From Snowella sp. (lineage in GTDB: Bacteria > Cyanobacteriota > Cyanobacteriia > Cyanobacteriales > Microcystaceae), in assembly GCA_003249095.1 (NCBI GenBank), contig QBMS01000015.1, forward strand, positions 1-36,214: 36,214 nt of DNA. Reading direction: 5' to 3'. Made by a program: the position numbers and the translations under genes. The notes beneath the pieces were generated by a model. It had not been told where the DNA came from. It did not search any database and saw only the letters and a program-made list of their open reading frames with translations. Shown here one piece after another: positions 1 to 7,635 of this stretch. Every line of letters begins with the position of its first letter. Position 1 is the first letter of the stretch.

Positions 1-170
1 TCTAAGCCTTACACCATACCTTTTTTCGCCTTTAATCAAACTACACCAGTGCCAAAATAGTCAGATTTGGAATAGGGGGCGATGATTATCACGCGATCGC
101 CCGTAAGCCCCTCAAGAAACCCCAGGATTACGGACAAAACATGGTAGGATCGTCTTTAAATCAACCAATT

Positions 171-179
171 TGTTATATT
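171..179 (+). promoter_or_regulatory. Probable extended -10 promoter of psbK
   Basis: TGtTATATT forms an extended -10 element (TG, one base, then TATATT at 174-179) about 27 bases before the psbK start. No good -35 is seen, which is tolerated by extended -10 promoters. A purine-rich AAGGGA near 192-197 would be the ribosome binding site. Further upstream, 77-102 holds an inverted repeat (GGGCGAT/ATCGCCC) that includes a HIP1 site; its role is unknown. Confidence 0.45.
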
Positions 180-205
180 TGTCTGTTAAAAAGGGAACTC
201 AAACA

Positions 206-343
206 ATGGAAATCACGCTATTATTGGCTAAATTGCCCGAAGCCTACCAGATCTTTGATCCTTTGGTGGACGTTCTACCTGTTATTCCAGTCTTCTTTTT
301 GTTACTTGCTTTCGTTTGGCAAGCCGCCGTTGGTTTTAAGTAA
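206..343 (+). CDS. psbK: Photosystem II reaction center protein K (PsbK)
   Basis: This is a 45-codon gene for the small PSII subunit PsbK, a one-helix protein of the thylakoid membrane next to CP43 and PsbZ. The translated product begins [20 protein letters not shown] and ends in VWQAAVGFK. The KLPEAY motif is where the precursor is normally cleaved, leaving a mature peptide of about 37 residues starting near KLPEAY. The rest is the proline-broken hydrophobic helix ([15 protein letters not shown]) typical of the family. The start is preceded by AAGGGA at a good distance. A different, longer reading frame covers the same bases but has no family resemblance. It appears monocistronic, with its own promoter and terminator. 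Confidence 0.95.
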   Translation: MEITLLLAKLPEAYQIFDPLVDVLPVIPVFFLLLAFVWQAAVGFK

Positions 344-367
344 ATTACCTATTCAGGCGAAATTTGG

Positions 368-391
368 GGCATCTGTCATGGATGCCTTTTT
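368..391 (+). terminator. Rho-independent terminator of psbK
   Basis: GGCATC, a 7-base loop, GATGCC, then a run of five T. It lies 25 bases after the psbK stop and faces the same way. Confidence 0.7.
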
Positions 392-428
392 GTTATGAGG
401 GTTTTCGCGATCGCCTTTTTAAGTCCAC

Positions 429-459
429 AAAAAAATCCCCTGTTACCTAAAACAAGGGA
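429..459 (-). terminator. Rho-independent terminator of dxs
   Basis: On the minus strand the arms TCCCTTGT and ACAGGGGA pair around a short loop with one wobble. They are followed by a run of T (a run of A at 429-435 on the plus strand). It sits about 28 bases past the dxs stop, back to back with the psbK terminator. Confidence 0.6.
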
Positions 460-486
460 AATGAATGATTCACAATCCAAGCAAAA

Positions 487-2400
487 TTAACCGACCGCAA
501 CAGGCGTTTTGTTCTCACTGAAAAATGCTTCCAAAACCTGATCCGCAATTTGGGGAGTGGTTAAACCCAAACTAGCAAAGGATTCATTCGGTTCAGCATG
601 ATCCACCAAGATATCAGGAACGCCCAAGCGTTTGACAGGAACCAACACATTATTGTCTGAGAAAGCTTCTAAGACCGCCGAACCAAAACCGCCCATCAGA
701 CAGCCTTCTTCGAGGGTGACAACTTTACCGATACGTTTCGCTAGGGGCAAAATCAATTCCGTATCGAGGGGTTTCACAAAACGAGCATTAATCACCGTAG
801 CCTCTACCCCATGTTCACTGAGAATTTCGGCGGCTTGCAAAGCAGGATAAACCATAGAGCCATAGCCCAAAATCAGGACATCATCCCCACTCCGCAAAAT
901 CTCTGCCTTGCCGATGGGTAAGGCTTCCCAACCTTCTTCCATCAGAGGAACGCCTTGACCATTACCCCTGGGATAACGCATCGCGATCGCGCCTTCGGTA
1001 TATTCAACCCCCGTGACCACCATCCGTTGCAATTCGGCTTCATCCTTGGGAGCCATAATCACCAGATTAGGAATACACCGCAGATAGGCAATGTCATACA
1101 TCCCTTGATGGGTGGGGCCATCCGCACCGACAATTCCTGCTCGGTCTAAACAGAAAAAGACGGGTAAATTTTGAATACAAACATCATGGATAATCTGGTC
1201 GTAACCCCTCTGTAAGAACGTCGAATAAATCGCCACCACAGGACGCATTCCCTCACAGGCCAGACCTGCGGCAAGGGTAACGGCGTGTTGTTCTGCGATA
1301 CCGACATCTATGTATTGTTTAGGCAATTTAGCCTGAAATTTATCCAATCCCGTTCCCGTGGCCATAGCCGCCGTAATGCCAATGATTTTAGGATTGTTTT
1401 CGGCAAGCGTCGTGAGAGTATGGGCAAAAACCTTGGAATAACCAGGGGGTTTAGGTTTACTGGAAGGAATCGCCTTACCTGTCGCCAGATTAAAGGGACT
1501 TTGGGCGTGGTAACCAACCTGATCTTTTTCGGCTAACTCATAACCCTTGCCTTTAATCGTGGCAACATGGACAAAAACGGGGCCTTGTACCTTATGGGCT
1601 TGTTTAAAGGTATCGATTAATTCCTCTAAATTATGCCCATCAATAGGGCCAAAATATTTAAAACCAAGTTCTTCAATGACGGCTCCCACCTTGGGAACGG
1701 CTAGGCGTTTCATGCCTTCCTTAACTCGTTCCATCTCTGGAGTTAAAGAGTCACCGAAAAAGGGTAAATGTTTAAATTGTTCTTCTAAATTGTCCGCTAA
1801 ATTTTGGACAGCAGGATTAAGTCGGACTTTATTGAGATAGCGAGAAATTGCACCCACATTAGGAGAAATGGACATCTCGTTGTCATTGAGGATTACCATC
1901 AAGTTTGTATGGGGTAAGTGGCCCGCGTGGTTAATCGCCTCTAGGGCCATGCCCCCCGTGAGTGCGCCATCGCCGATGATAGAGACAACTTTAAAGTTTT
2001 CCCCTTTGGCATCCCGCGCCAGAGCCATCCCTAAACCCGCCGAAATACTGGTAGAAGCGTGACCTGCGCCAAAATGGTCGAATCTGTTTTCAGAACGTTT
2101 TAAATAACCCGCGATCCCGTCCTTTTGTCGGAGGGTATGGAAACGATGATACCGCCCCGTTAACATTTTGTGGGGATAGGCTTGATGTCCCACGTCCCAG
2201 AGGACTTTATCATGGTCTAGATCTAGGGTGGAATAGAGCGCGACGGTGAGTTCAACTACGCCTAGACCTGGCCCTAGATGACCACCGCTTTTGGCAACGG
2301 TCTCTAAGTGCTTTTCTCGGATTTGTCGAGAGATTTCCTCTAGTTGACGTATTGACAACCCGTGCAACTGGTTTGGATGTGTCAGTTCACTGATGTGCAT
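487..2400 (-). CDS. dxs: 1-deoxy-D-xylulose-5-phosphate synthase (DXS)
   Basis: DXS is the thiamine-diphosphate enzyme that joins pyruvate and glyceraldehyde-3-phosphate, the first and flux-controlling step of the MEP pathway to carotenoids, phytol and quinone side chains. The product has the family order: the N-terminal [14 protein letters not shown] and [11 protein letters not shown] motifs, the ThDP-binding [13 protein letters not shown] motif with a later [12 protein letters not shown], a transketolase pyrimidine-binding domain ([15 protein letters not shown]) and a C-terminal transketolase domain. Its length of about 637 residues is normal. An in-frame ATG exists 9 bases further upstream, but the conserved cyanobacterial start is MHISELTHP, so 2400 is chosen. 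It is transcribed alone, away from the PepSY-type gene and towards psbK. Confidence 0.96.
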   Translation of the reverse strand: MHISELTHPNQLHGLSIRQLEEISRQIREKHLETVAKSGGHLGPGLGVVELTVALYSTLDLDHDKVLWDVGHQAYPHKMLTGRYHRFHTLRQKDGIAGYLKRSENRFDHFGAGHASTSISAGLGMALARDAKGENFKVVSIIGDGALTGGMALEAINHAGHLPHTNLMVILNDNEMSISPNVGAISRYLNKVRLNPAVQNLADNLEEQFKHLPFFGDSLTPEMERVKEGMKRLAVPKVGAVIEELGFKYFGPIDGHNLEELIDTFKQAHKVQGPVFVHVATIKGKGYELAEKDQVGYHAQSPFNLATGKAIPSSKPKPPGYSKVFAHTLTTLAENNPKIIGITAAMATGTGLDKFQAKLPKQYIDVGIAEQHAVTLAAGLACEGMRPVVAIYSTFLQRGYDQIIHDVCIQNLPVFFCLDRAGIVGADGPTHQGMYDIAYLRCIPNLVIMAPKDEAELQRMVVTGVEYTEGAIAMRYPRGNGQGVPLMEEGWEALPIGKAEILRSGDDVLILGYGSMVYPALQAAEILSEHGVEATVINARFVKPLDTELILPLAKRIGKVVTLEEGCLMGGFGSAVLEAFSDNNVLVPVKRLGVPDILVDHAEPNESFASLGLTTPQIADQVLEAFFSENKTPVAVG

Positions 2401-2723
2401 AGAGTACAATTCTTATTCATTTTTATCGCTTCTCACACTTTAATCTATTTCAACGTCCTGGGTTAGTTTTTGGGGTCTGGAAACCCAACTGTCGCGATCG
2501 CATTCCTGGAACCCTAGACTCCACTCTTCCCAAATTCAAGCCCAAATTAAATTGGTCGGACTTTCTAACTTTTCTTTGTGACAGCTTATCAAAGACTAAA
2601 TTTAAACTTGCTTAGCAATCAAAAATCTGCTTTTTGGATTATTTTAGACTTAGGTACTGATAACCTGGATTATTTGTGATTATATGAGTGGTTTAGCTCG
2701 TCACTTTAAATAATTTTAAATAA
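2401..2723. other. Intergenic region between divergent dxs and the PepSY-type gene
   Basis: About 320 bases between two divergent genes, so promoters for both should lie here. It has a HIP1 site at 2494-2501 and an AT-rich right half. I see no RNA gene, no credible small reading frame and no clear -35/-10 pair. Confidence 0.5.
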
Positions 2724-3050
2724 ATGGATATTCGACAATTCCGCACACTACATCGCAAGGCAGCCCCCCTTGTATTGCTACCCCTGACCGTTACAGTTTT
2801 CACAGGAGTTTTCTATCGGCTAGGAAAAAGTTGGCTAGGACTCAATCGAGACCAACTACATTTTTTAATGGTGATTCATGAAGGGGAATATTTGGGGACA
2901 ACCCTTGAGCCGCTTTATGTACTCTTAAATGGTTTGGGTCTGCTGTGGATGTTAGCAACTGGTTGCGTCATGCTTTGGCAAAATATCAGTCACTCAAGTT
3001 GGTTCCAGCAGTTAATCTCTTTCAGGCAAAAATTTTCTGATGATTCGTAG
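2724..3050 (+). CDS. Small PepSY-associated TM helix protein
   Basis: A 108-residue membrane protein. The N-terminal RQFRTLHRKAAPLVLLPL followed by a hydrophobic stretch with TGVFYRLGKSWLG matches the first helix of PepSY-associated membrane proteins, where an RxxHxxxG/A-type start leads into the membrane. A second helix lies at about residues 68-88 (LYVLLNGLGLLWMLATGCVML). Between them is a short loop with HFLMVIHEGEYLG, where the two histidines could in principle bind a metal or heme; this is a guess. The gene looks intact and short rather than truncated, because similar 100-residue proteins occur in cyanobacteria. The substrate and role are unknown. The next feature downstream is a decayed oxidoreductase fragment. 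Confidence 0.6.
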   Translation: MDIRQFRTLHRKAAPLVLLPLTVTVFTGVFYRLGKSWLGLNRDQLHFLMVIHEGEYLGTTLEPLYVLLNGLGLLWMLATGCVMLWQNISHSSWFQQLISFRQKFSDDS

Positions 3051-3071
3051 TTCTAAATATCCAAAAGTACC

Positions 3072-3443
3072 ATGTTTGAGAATCTTCTTCCTCCCCTAAA
3101 CGACCATAATTTACCCTATCCTGATACGATTCATCTGTACGAAGTGAGTTGATTAAATGGGTTAAAAAGTATCGAAAAAAATCTAGATGATTTCCATCGT
3201 GGCATCATGTACTCGCGTGGAGAAGTGCCTTTACAGGTTATGGCGAATCAGTGCGGAATCTGTCGTTTTGGCGATGCTCCCCAAACGTCGGTTTTAGACC
3301 GTGATTATCGCGCCTACGATCTGGATAATCTCTATGTAGTGGATGGTAGTTTTTTCCCTTCTAATGCGGCGGTGAGTCCAGCTTTGACGATTATTGCAAA
3401 TGCTCTACGGGTCAGCGATCGGTTAATTGAGTATTTGAAATAG
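3072..3443 (+). pseudogene. C-terminal remnant of a GMC-family oxidoreductase
   Basis: From 3207 the frame encodes a clear GMC (glucose-methanol-choline) oxidoreductase C-terminus: PLQVMANQCGICRFGDAP, SVLD, then NLYVVDGSFFPSNAAV and ALTIIANALRVSD. A complete enzyme has over 450 residues with an N-terminal FAD-binding domain; nothing of that is present. The same frame stays open back to 3072 except for a TGA at 3150-3152. The two active-site positions also look lost: the usual HQCGT histidine reads N (ANQCGI) and the usual VNPALTI asparagine reads S (VSPALTI). This is therefore best read as a decaying fragment left after a deletion. The 78-codon open part starting at 3207 may still be translated, but it cannot be an enzyme. 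Confidence 0.8.
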
Positions 3444-3514
3444 GATAATATAATAATAGTTGACATTAAATTAAACTGAATTAACGAGAGATTACTTTTT
3501 GGATTAAAAAAGCA

Positions 3515-4537
3515 ATGATTGTCAAGGAATTAGACTCCCTAGAATTAGGTGATAAATTTGAACAAGCAGGTTATTCTGCTGAATCTCAACTTGCTTTCTA
3601 TTTAAAACGAGAATTTAAGGATGATCCACAAATATTCGTTTTTAATCATTTACGCTTGGAAAAAGCGGGAGATGCTTGCCAGATCGATCACTTGGTATTA
3701 CACCCTTATGGAATCATTATTATTGAAAGCAAAAGCGTCACAACTCGTTTAGAAGTCAACGAACTTGGCGAATGGAAGCGTTGGTTTAATAATGGTTGGC
3801 AAGGAATTCCTTCACCAGTTTTACAAGCGCAACGACAAAGCAAATTTCTCAAAAATTATTTGGAAGACCATGTTGAAAAGCTACTCAATACTATGTTGTT
3901 TGGAAAACAAGCACATTTTATAAAAATGCCTATAGATCTATTTGTAGCAATTTCTGATTCTGGCATCATTAATCGTCCCAAAAATAGCAAACTAGATAGC
4001 GTAAGTAAAGCAGATCAAATTCCTGATAAGATTAAAGCGATCATCGCAGAATACCGTAAAAAAGACAGTCTGTTAAGTCTGACTCCTCCTTATGCGTTTG
4101 ACAAGAATGAAATACCAAAGATTTGTGAATTTTTCCTAACTCACCATCAACCCGCAAAAACAAAAATTGCTTCTCCCGAAAAATCTACTCCTGTTATTAC
4201 CGAAAAAATAGAATTAATTCCCCAAAAGAGCATTTCTGTCTCTCTAAACAAAATTCATAAACCTGAGTTTAAAAATAAGCCAGTCGTAAAAAAGATAAAT
4301 ATAAATTCACAAAATACTTGCTCACACTGCCAAAATCAAAATCTATCAATTTTATATGGTCATAGTTATTACTTCAAATGTCACAATTGCAATAAAAATA
4401 CAGCGATCAAAAATATTTGTTCCCAGTGTGGCAATCCAGAAAAAACGCGAAAGAGTGGCTTACAGTTTTTTACAGAATGTCAAAAATGTGAGACTTCAAG
4501 ATTATTGCATACGAACTCTTCTATAACTACGGATTAA
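3515..4537 (+). CDS. NERD nuclease-related domain protein with C-terminal zinc ribbons
   Basis: A 340-residue protein. Residues about 18-125 form a NERD domain: AGYSAESQLAFYL at the start, then QIDHLVLHPYGIIIIESKS, which supplies the D...ExK arrangement of the restriction-endonuclease-like fold. A basic, charged linker of about 80 residues follows (near 205-265). The C-terminal 75 residues contain four CxxC pairs (CSHC, CHNC, CSQC, CQKC), enough for two zinc ribbons of the topoisomerase type. NERD proteins are thought to act on DNA or RNA, but most are uncharacterised. The gene stands alone, is noticeably AT-rich and has no HIP1 site inside. It neighbours two toxin-antitoxin modules and a DUF790 gene, which fits a small accessory or defence stretch. 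Confidence 0.8.
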   Translation: MIVKELDSLELGDKFEQAGYSAESQLAFYLKREFKDDPQIFVFNHLRLEKAGDACQIDHLVLHPYGIIIIESKSVTTRLEVNELGEWKRWFNNGWQGIPSPVLQAQRQSKFLKNYLEDHVEKLLNTMLFGKQAHFIKMPIDLFVAISDSGIINRPKNSKLDSVSKADQIPDKIKAIIAEYRKKDSLLSLTPPYAFDKNEIPKICEFFLTHHQPAKTKIASPEKSTPVITEKIELIPQKSISVSLNKIHKPEFKNKPVVKKININSQNTCSHCQNQNLSILYGHSYYFKCHNCNKNTAIKNICSQCGNPEKTRKSGLQFFTECQKCETSRLLHTNSSITTD

Positions 4538-4580
4538 CTATAAACAAGAGGTGAAAAATATTTGCCGATAAACTACTTTA

Positions 4581-4638
4581 GCGATCGCGTTTTGGTGTGT
4601 TGATTTGGCGATCGCGTTGTGAGTAATTGGGCGATCGC
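4581..4638. repeat. Cluster of three HIP1 palindromes
   Basis: GCGATCGC occurs at 4581-4588, 4608-4615 and 4631-4638. The first two are each followed by GTT and a G/T-rich spacer of similar composition. This makes a short imperfect tandem array between the convergent NERD gene and the ParE gene. Confidence 0.8.
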
Positions 4639-4644
4639 CATACA

Positions 4645-4941
4645 TTAGTTCTCCTTAAATACTTCCTCAATATCCCTTGAACCATGAAGCAAACGAATCA
4701 CATCAATACCGCCATCAATTTGCTGATAAAACACAACATAATTATCAATCGGAAAACTTCGTAAATCTGGCAACAACTCTGACCTTTTTCGACCCAAACC
4801 CGAATTCTGAGCTAAACTCATCAACTTACTTTCAATTCGATCTAAAAAATCATCTGCCCTATCTGGACTATCGTCCGCAATATAATCCCAAATATTCAGC
4901 AAGTCTAACTCAGCAAGCGGACGCTTTAAAAGGATTGCCAT
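4645..4941 (-). CDS. parE: RelE/ParE-family toxin
   Basis: A 98-residue toxin of the RelE/ParE superfamily. The characteristic features are the early AxxDLxxIWDYIADDSPxxADDFLDRIE helix pair, the central GLGRKRSELLPDLRSFPIDNYVVFYQ strand segment and the C-terminal VIRLLHGSRDIEEVF. Together these match ParE toxins, whose known members inhibit DNA gyrase. RelE-type catalytic ribonuclease residues are not obvious, so ParE is preferred. Its ATG overlaps the stop codon of the upstream antitoxin (TAATG, one shared base), the usual sign of translational coupling. Antitoxin first, toxin second is the standard ParDE order. Confidence 0.88.
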   Translation of the reverse strand: MAILLKRPLAELDLLNIWDYIADDSPDRADDFLDRIESKLMSLAQNSGLGRKRSELLPDLRSFPIDNYVVFYQQIDGGIDVIRLLHGSRDIEEVFKEN

Positions 4942-5198
4942 TATTGAACCTGCTTCTGTTGCTTGCGTTGCCGAGCTTTTGCCTTCACTGCCTGTATATC
5001 GAAGGGCGTAGCATCACCACTATCTAAACCCGCCTGAATATCTTGACGTAACTCCTGCAAACGCAATTGCTGAAGTTGATCCCGTTCTTGCAACAATCTC
5101 AACCCTTCGCGCACAACTTCACTAGCAGAATAGTACAAACCAGTATTCACCTTTCCCTGTATAAAGCTTTCTAGCTCAGGCGTTAGAGACACATTCAT
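4941..5198 (-). CDS. parD: ParD-family antitoxin
   Basis: An 85-residue antitoxin. Residues 1-40 (MNVSLTPELESFI, then GLYYSASEVVREGLRLL) form the ribbon-helix-helix DNA-binding domain of ParD proteins. The C-terminal half is highly charged, Q- and K-rich and probably disordered until it binds the toxin. ParD both neutralises ParE and represses its own operon. An inverted repeat 45-71 bases upstream overlaps the likely -35 box and is a good operator candidate. The gene is followed without a gap by parE. Confidence 0.88.
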   Translation of the reverse strand: MNVSLTPELESFIQGKVNTGLYYSASEVVREGLRLLQERDQLQQLRLQELRQDIQAGLDSGDATPFDIQAVKAKARQRKQQKQVQ

Positions 5199-5230
5199 AA
5201 ACTCAATCCTGTAATAATCGTGATATCAAT

Positions 5231-5269
5231 ATTGTCGCTGTAATAACAGTAAATAGCAATAACTGTTAT
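5231..5269 (-). promoter_or_regulatory. Putative parDE promoter with overlapping operator
   Basis: On the minus strand TTGCTA (5254-5259) and GACAAT (5231-5236) are separated by 17 bases, each matching 4 of 6 consensus positions. A perfect 8-base inverted repeat, ATAACAGT (5243-5250) and ACTGTTAT (5262-5269), brackets the -35 box. A 9-base direct repeat, CTGTAATAA, also occurs at 5209-5217 and 5238-5246. This is suited to autoregulation by a ribbon-helix-helix ParD; the binding itself is inferred. Confidence 0.5.
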
Positions 5270-5352
5270 CAGATTTATTAGCGTTATTGTTTTCTGGTTG
5301 GTGAGTGGTTAGGCGATCGCGAAGCCGCAGTGGATGATCATACCTTAAAACA

Positions 5353-5391
5353 TTGACAAGACAATGCAACTACATTACCCTTAAAATAAGG
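5353..5391 (+). promoter_or_regulatory. Putative prlF-yhaV promoter and operator
   Basis: A perfect -35 TTGACA (5353-5358) lies 17 bases before TACCCT (5376-5381), a weak -10. The palindrome CCTTA-AAA-TAAGG covers 5379-5391 at the expected start of transcription. CCTTAAAA is repeated 36 bases upstream at 5343-5350. An autoregulatory antitoxin could bind here; this is inference. Confidence 0.45.
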
Positions 5392-5418
5392 TTGAACAAA
5401 ATAATTTTCAATATTCCC

Positions 5419-5751
5419 ATGACTTCGATCATAACCCTATGTTCAGAATCGACACTGACTGATCGCTATCAAACAACTGTGCCTGAATCTGTTCGCAAAG
5501 CCCTTGGTTTAAATAAACGGGATAAAATTTGCTACACCATCCAATCGGACGGTCGAGTTCTTATTTCTCGCGTTGATCAACGAGAAGAAGACCCCATTCT
5601 GAAGAAATTTTTAGACTTTCTAGAGCAAGATATGGAAAAAAATCCTCACCATTTACAGATGATTAGCTCTAGTTTAGTCAATCGTGTTCAGTCTTTAGTT
5701 GCAGAGACAAAAATAGATCTCAATGCCCCACTTTTGGACGAGGATGAATAG
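5419..5751 (+). CDS. prlF: PrlF/SohA-like antitoxin (AbrB fold)
   Basis: A 110-residue antitoxin. Residues about 8-52 form a swapped-hairpin AbrB DNA-binding domain (ESTLTDRYQTTVPESVRKAL, then VLISR). The C-terminal part resembles E. coli PrlF: DPILKKFLDFLEQDM, a central helix and an acidic end, LNAPLLDEDE. PrlF neutralises the ribonuclease YhaV and represses the operon. The frame is open further upstream from a TTG at 5353, but that TTG is the -35 box of the promoter, and MTSIITLCSESTLTDRYQ is the natural start. The toxin gene follows after two bases. Confidence 0.88.
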   Translation: MTSIITLCSESTLTDRYQTTVPESVRKALGLNKRDKICYTIQSDGRVLISRVDQREEDPILKKFLDFLEQDMEKNPHHLQMISSSLVNRVQSLVAETKIDLNAPLLDEDE

Positions 5752-5753
5752 AT

Positions 5754-6251
5754 TTGTCTGAAAATAAACGGCTCGTGATTAATGGTTGGCATATTTTCGT
5801 CCATCCTTTATTTCTTAATCAAGTTGAAGAACTCTTAGAAAAAGTCGAACATTTACGACAAAAATATCCCAAAGATTACCAAAGTAAAAACGCAACAAAA
5901 CGTTTAGCCGCGATCGCAAAACTAGCATTTCAAGATATTCCACAAGACCCAACTCGTAGCGAATATCGTCAAGGAAATACCCTTCGAGATGATTACAAAC
6001 ATTGGTTTAGAGCTAAGTTTTTTCAGCAGTACCGATTATTTTTTAGATATCATCAACAGAGTAAAATTATTATTTTTGCTTGGGTTAATGACGAAACCTC
6101 TAAACGAGCCTATGAAAGCAACACAGATGCCTATCGAGTTTTTAAGAAAATGCTTGAAAATGGGAATCCTCCAGATCATTGGGATAATTTATTAAAAGAG
6201 TCAAAAGGTGAAATTAGTCATTTAGAAAAAGTGATTAAAACAGAAAATTAA
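5754..6251 (+). CDS. yhaV: YhaV-like toxin (type II, ribonuclease)
   Basis: A 165-residue toxin matching YhaV: NGWHIFVHPLF at the start, then YQSKNATKRLAAIAKLAF, KHWFRAKFFQQYRLFFRYH, IIFAWVNDE and a C-terminal KTDAY-like NTDAYRVFKKMLENGNPPDHW. E. coli YhaV is a ribosome-dependent ribonuclease of the RelE superfamily. The start used is TTG at 5754, two bases after the prlF stop; no ATG lies early enough. A GTG at 5772 is the alternative and would remove six residues. The weak start may keep toxin synthesis below that of the antitoxin. Confidence 0.88.
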   Translation: MSENKRLVINGWHIFVHPLFLNQVEELLEKVEHLRQKYPKDYQSKNATKRLAAIAKLAFQDIPQDPTRSEYRQGNTLRDDYKHWFRAKFFQQYRLFFRYHQQSKIIIFAWVNDETSKRAYESNTDAYRVFKKMLENGNPPDHWDNLLKESKGEISHLEKVIKTEN

Positions 6252-6313
6252 TTGGGGAAAAGTGTCGTGATCGCCAATTCTTCTCTTAATTATCGCCAAT
6301 TTCTTGTTAATAC

Positions 6314-7531
6314 TTATTGCTCTAAAACTTCTAAAACAGCTTTTGCATTGAGTTTATCTTTAAACCAAATAATCTGAGCAGGGGTATCGGTAAATTTAAC
6401 GCCCGCTTTTTCCAAATTAAGCCTTTCTGAAATCGCTAAAATCAAATTATCTACCTCAGCGCGACGTACTTGATAAAATTTCTTCTGTAAATATTCAGGC
6501 CGCCAATAACCGACAATTTCTAATAAAAAAGTTCTGCCATCGGGATGGACTAAGCGAAAATCGGGAATCATGACACTCCCAGGTAAGGGAATTAAATCGA
6601 CCTCCCGCTCTAATCGCCAATCGGTTTTCAGTTTCTCCCAGCTATTAGCAAAAGAAGCTTCTAACATACTGTCGTAGGGTTTCCCTGGTGGATAATGGGT
6701 AACTAAATCACAGCGATCGCTTAACTGAAAATAGGTAATTTTTTCTTCTCCACTATAACTATCTTGACTGGTTAACTTAGCCTGGAGATTCCACTTACTG
6801 ACGTGCAGTAGGGCGGGAAGTAATTTTGCTAAAGCCAGACCATAGCGGGTATTAGCTTTAAATAAACTGGTGGGGCCATCAATAGTAATGGTAAAACCCG
6901 TATCGGCATCGCCTTCAATGTAGGCCATTAATTGAAATAATTTAAGATAACGAAAAAGTAATTTATATTCCCCTGGATCGTTGCGATGGGCATTAATAAT
7001 AATATGATTCGCTCGATAGAAAATTCCTTGAACCTGGGAGAGATTATACCGATGAATTAACGTCTCCGTTACAGGAGGTTCAAATTGGGTAAAAATACGA
7101 TTTTCGGGTAAGTCTGCATAGAGTCCCTTTTCAATTTCTGGCGGCAAAACCTCTCGATTTAACTCCTGGCTTAAAGTCGTTGCTAATTTTTCTAACAGTT
7201 CTTGTCTTTGTTGGGGGGTGAAAATCTTAGAGGCGGCTGCGGTAAAAACTTTTTTTCTGAGGGCGATCGGCTCTAGGGGGCTAATGATTTCAAAGGTTGA
7301 AAAATGATTTTTTAAAAGGTGTGCCAAGCCCCGAATGACTTTATAATTAGGGCTATCTCCTTCTAATTCTAGACATTTTTGATCAAGGATCCCCTGGGTT
7401 TCTCCTAAGGTTCCTTGAAATAAATCAATTTGTTCCTGGGCTAAATCAGTAATACTATTGTCAATCGGCAAACGTTTAGGGATAATAGTTTCACCACTAC
7501 GTCGATGGATCAGTAATTCAGACGGTAACAT
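6314..7531 (-). CDS. DUF790 / Bax1-like nuclease
   Basis: A 405-residue protein of the DUF790 family (Bax1), archaeal members of which form a helicase-nuclease pair with XPB/Rad25. The N-terminus (MLPSELLIHR, ETIIPKRLP) and the middle (GIFYRANHIIINAHRNDPGEYKLLFRYLKLF; TITIDGPTSLFKANTRYG) are typical. The nuclease core is near residues 285-355: DSMLEASFANSW, IPDFRLVHPDG and LLEIVGYWRPEYLQKK, an E...D...E-x-x arrangement. The start is the ATG at 7531; a GTG two codons upstream is possible. The expected XPB-type helicase is not next to it: coaE lies beyond the TPR gene on one side and yhaV on the other. It may work with a helicase elsewhere in the genome, in nucleotide excision repair or defence. 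Confidence 0.85.
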   Translation of the reverse strand: MLPSELLIHRRSGETIIPKRLPIDNSITDLAQEQIDLFQGTLGETQGILDQKCLELEGDSPNYKVIRGLAHLLKNHFSTFEIISPLEPIALRKKVFTAAASKIFTPQQRQELLEKLATTLSQELNREVLPPEIEKGLYADLPENRIFTQFEPPVTETLIHRYNLSQVQGIFYRANHIIINAHRNDPGEYKLLFRYLKLFQLMAYIEGDADTGFTITIDGPTSLFKANTRYGLALAKLLPALLHVSKWNLQAKLTSQDSYSGEEKITYFQLSDRCDLVTHYPPGKPYDSMLEASFANSWEKLKTDWRLEREVDLIPLPGSVMIPDFRLVHPDGRTFLLEIVGYWRPEYLQKKFYQVRRAEVDNLILAISERLNLEKAGVKFTDTPAQIIWFKDKLNAKAVLEVLEQ

Positions 7532-7635
7532 TATCACCCACTCATAACTTGTTATTAAAGAATTATTTATCTTAATTTTTGCATTGTGTCAAAGTTTGAT
7601 TACCTAAAAAATTGCTCACGATTCCCTTCATCCCT

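Noticed and set aside
141-398. An 85-codon frame overlapping psbK
   Set aside because: It lies in another frame of psbK and has no protein-like pattern, while PsbK is unmistakable.
1285-1840. Open frames antisense to dxs
   Set aside because: They mirror the codon structure of dxs, have no motifs or ribosome binding sites, and are shadows.
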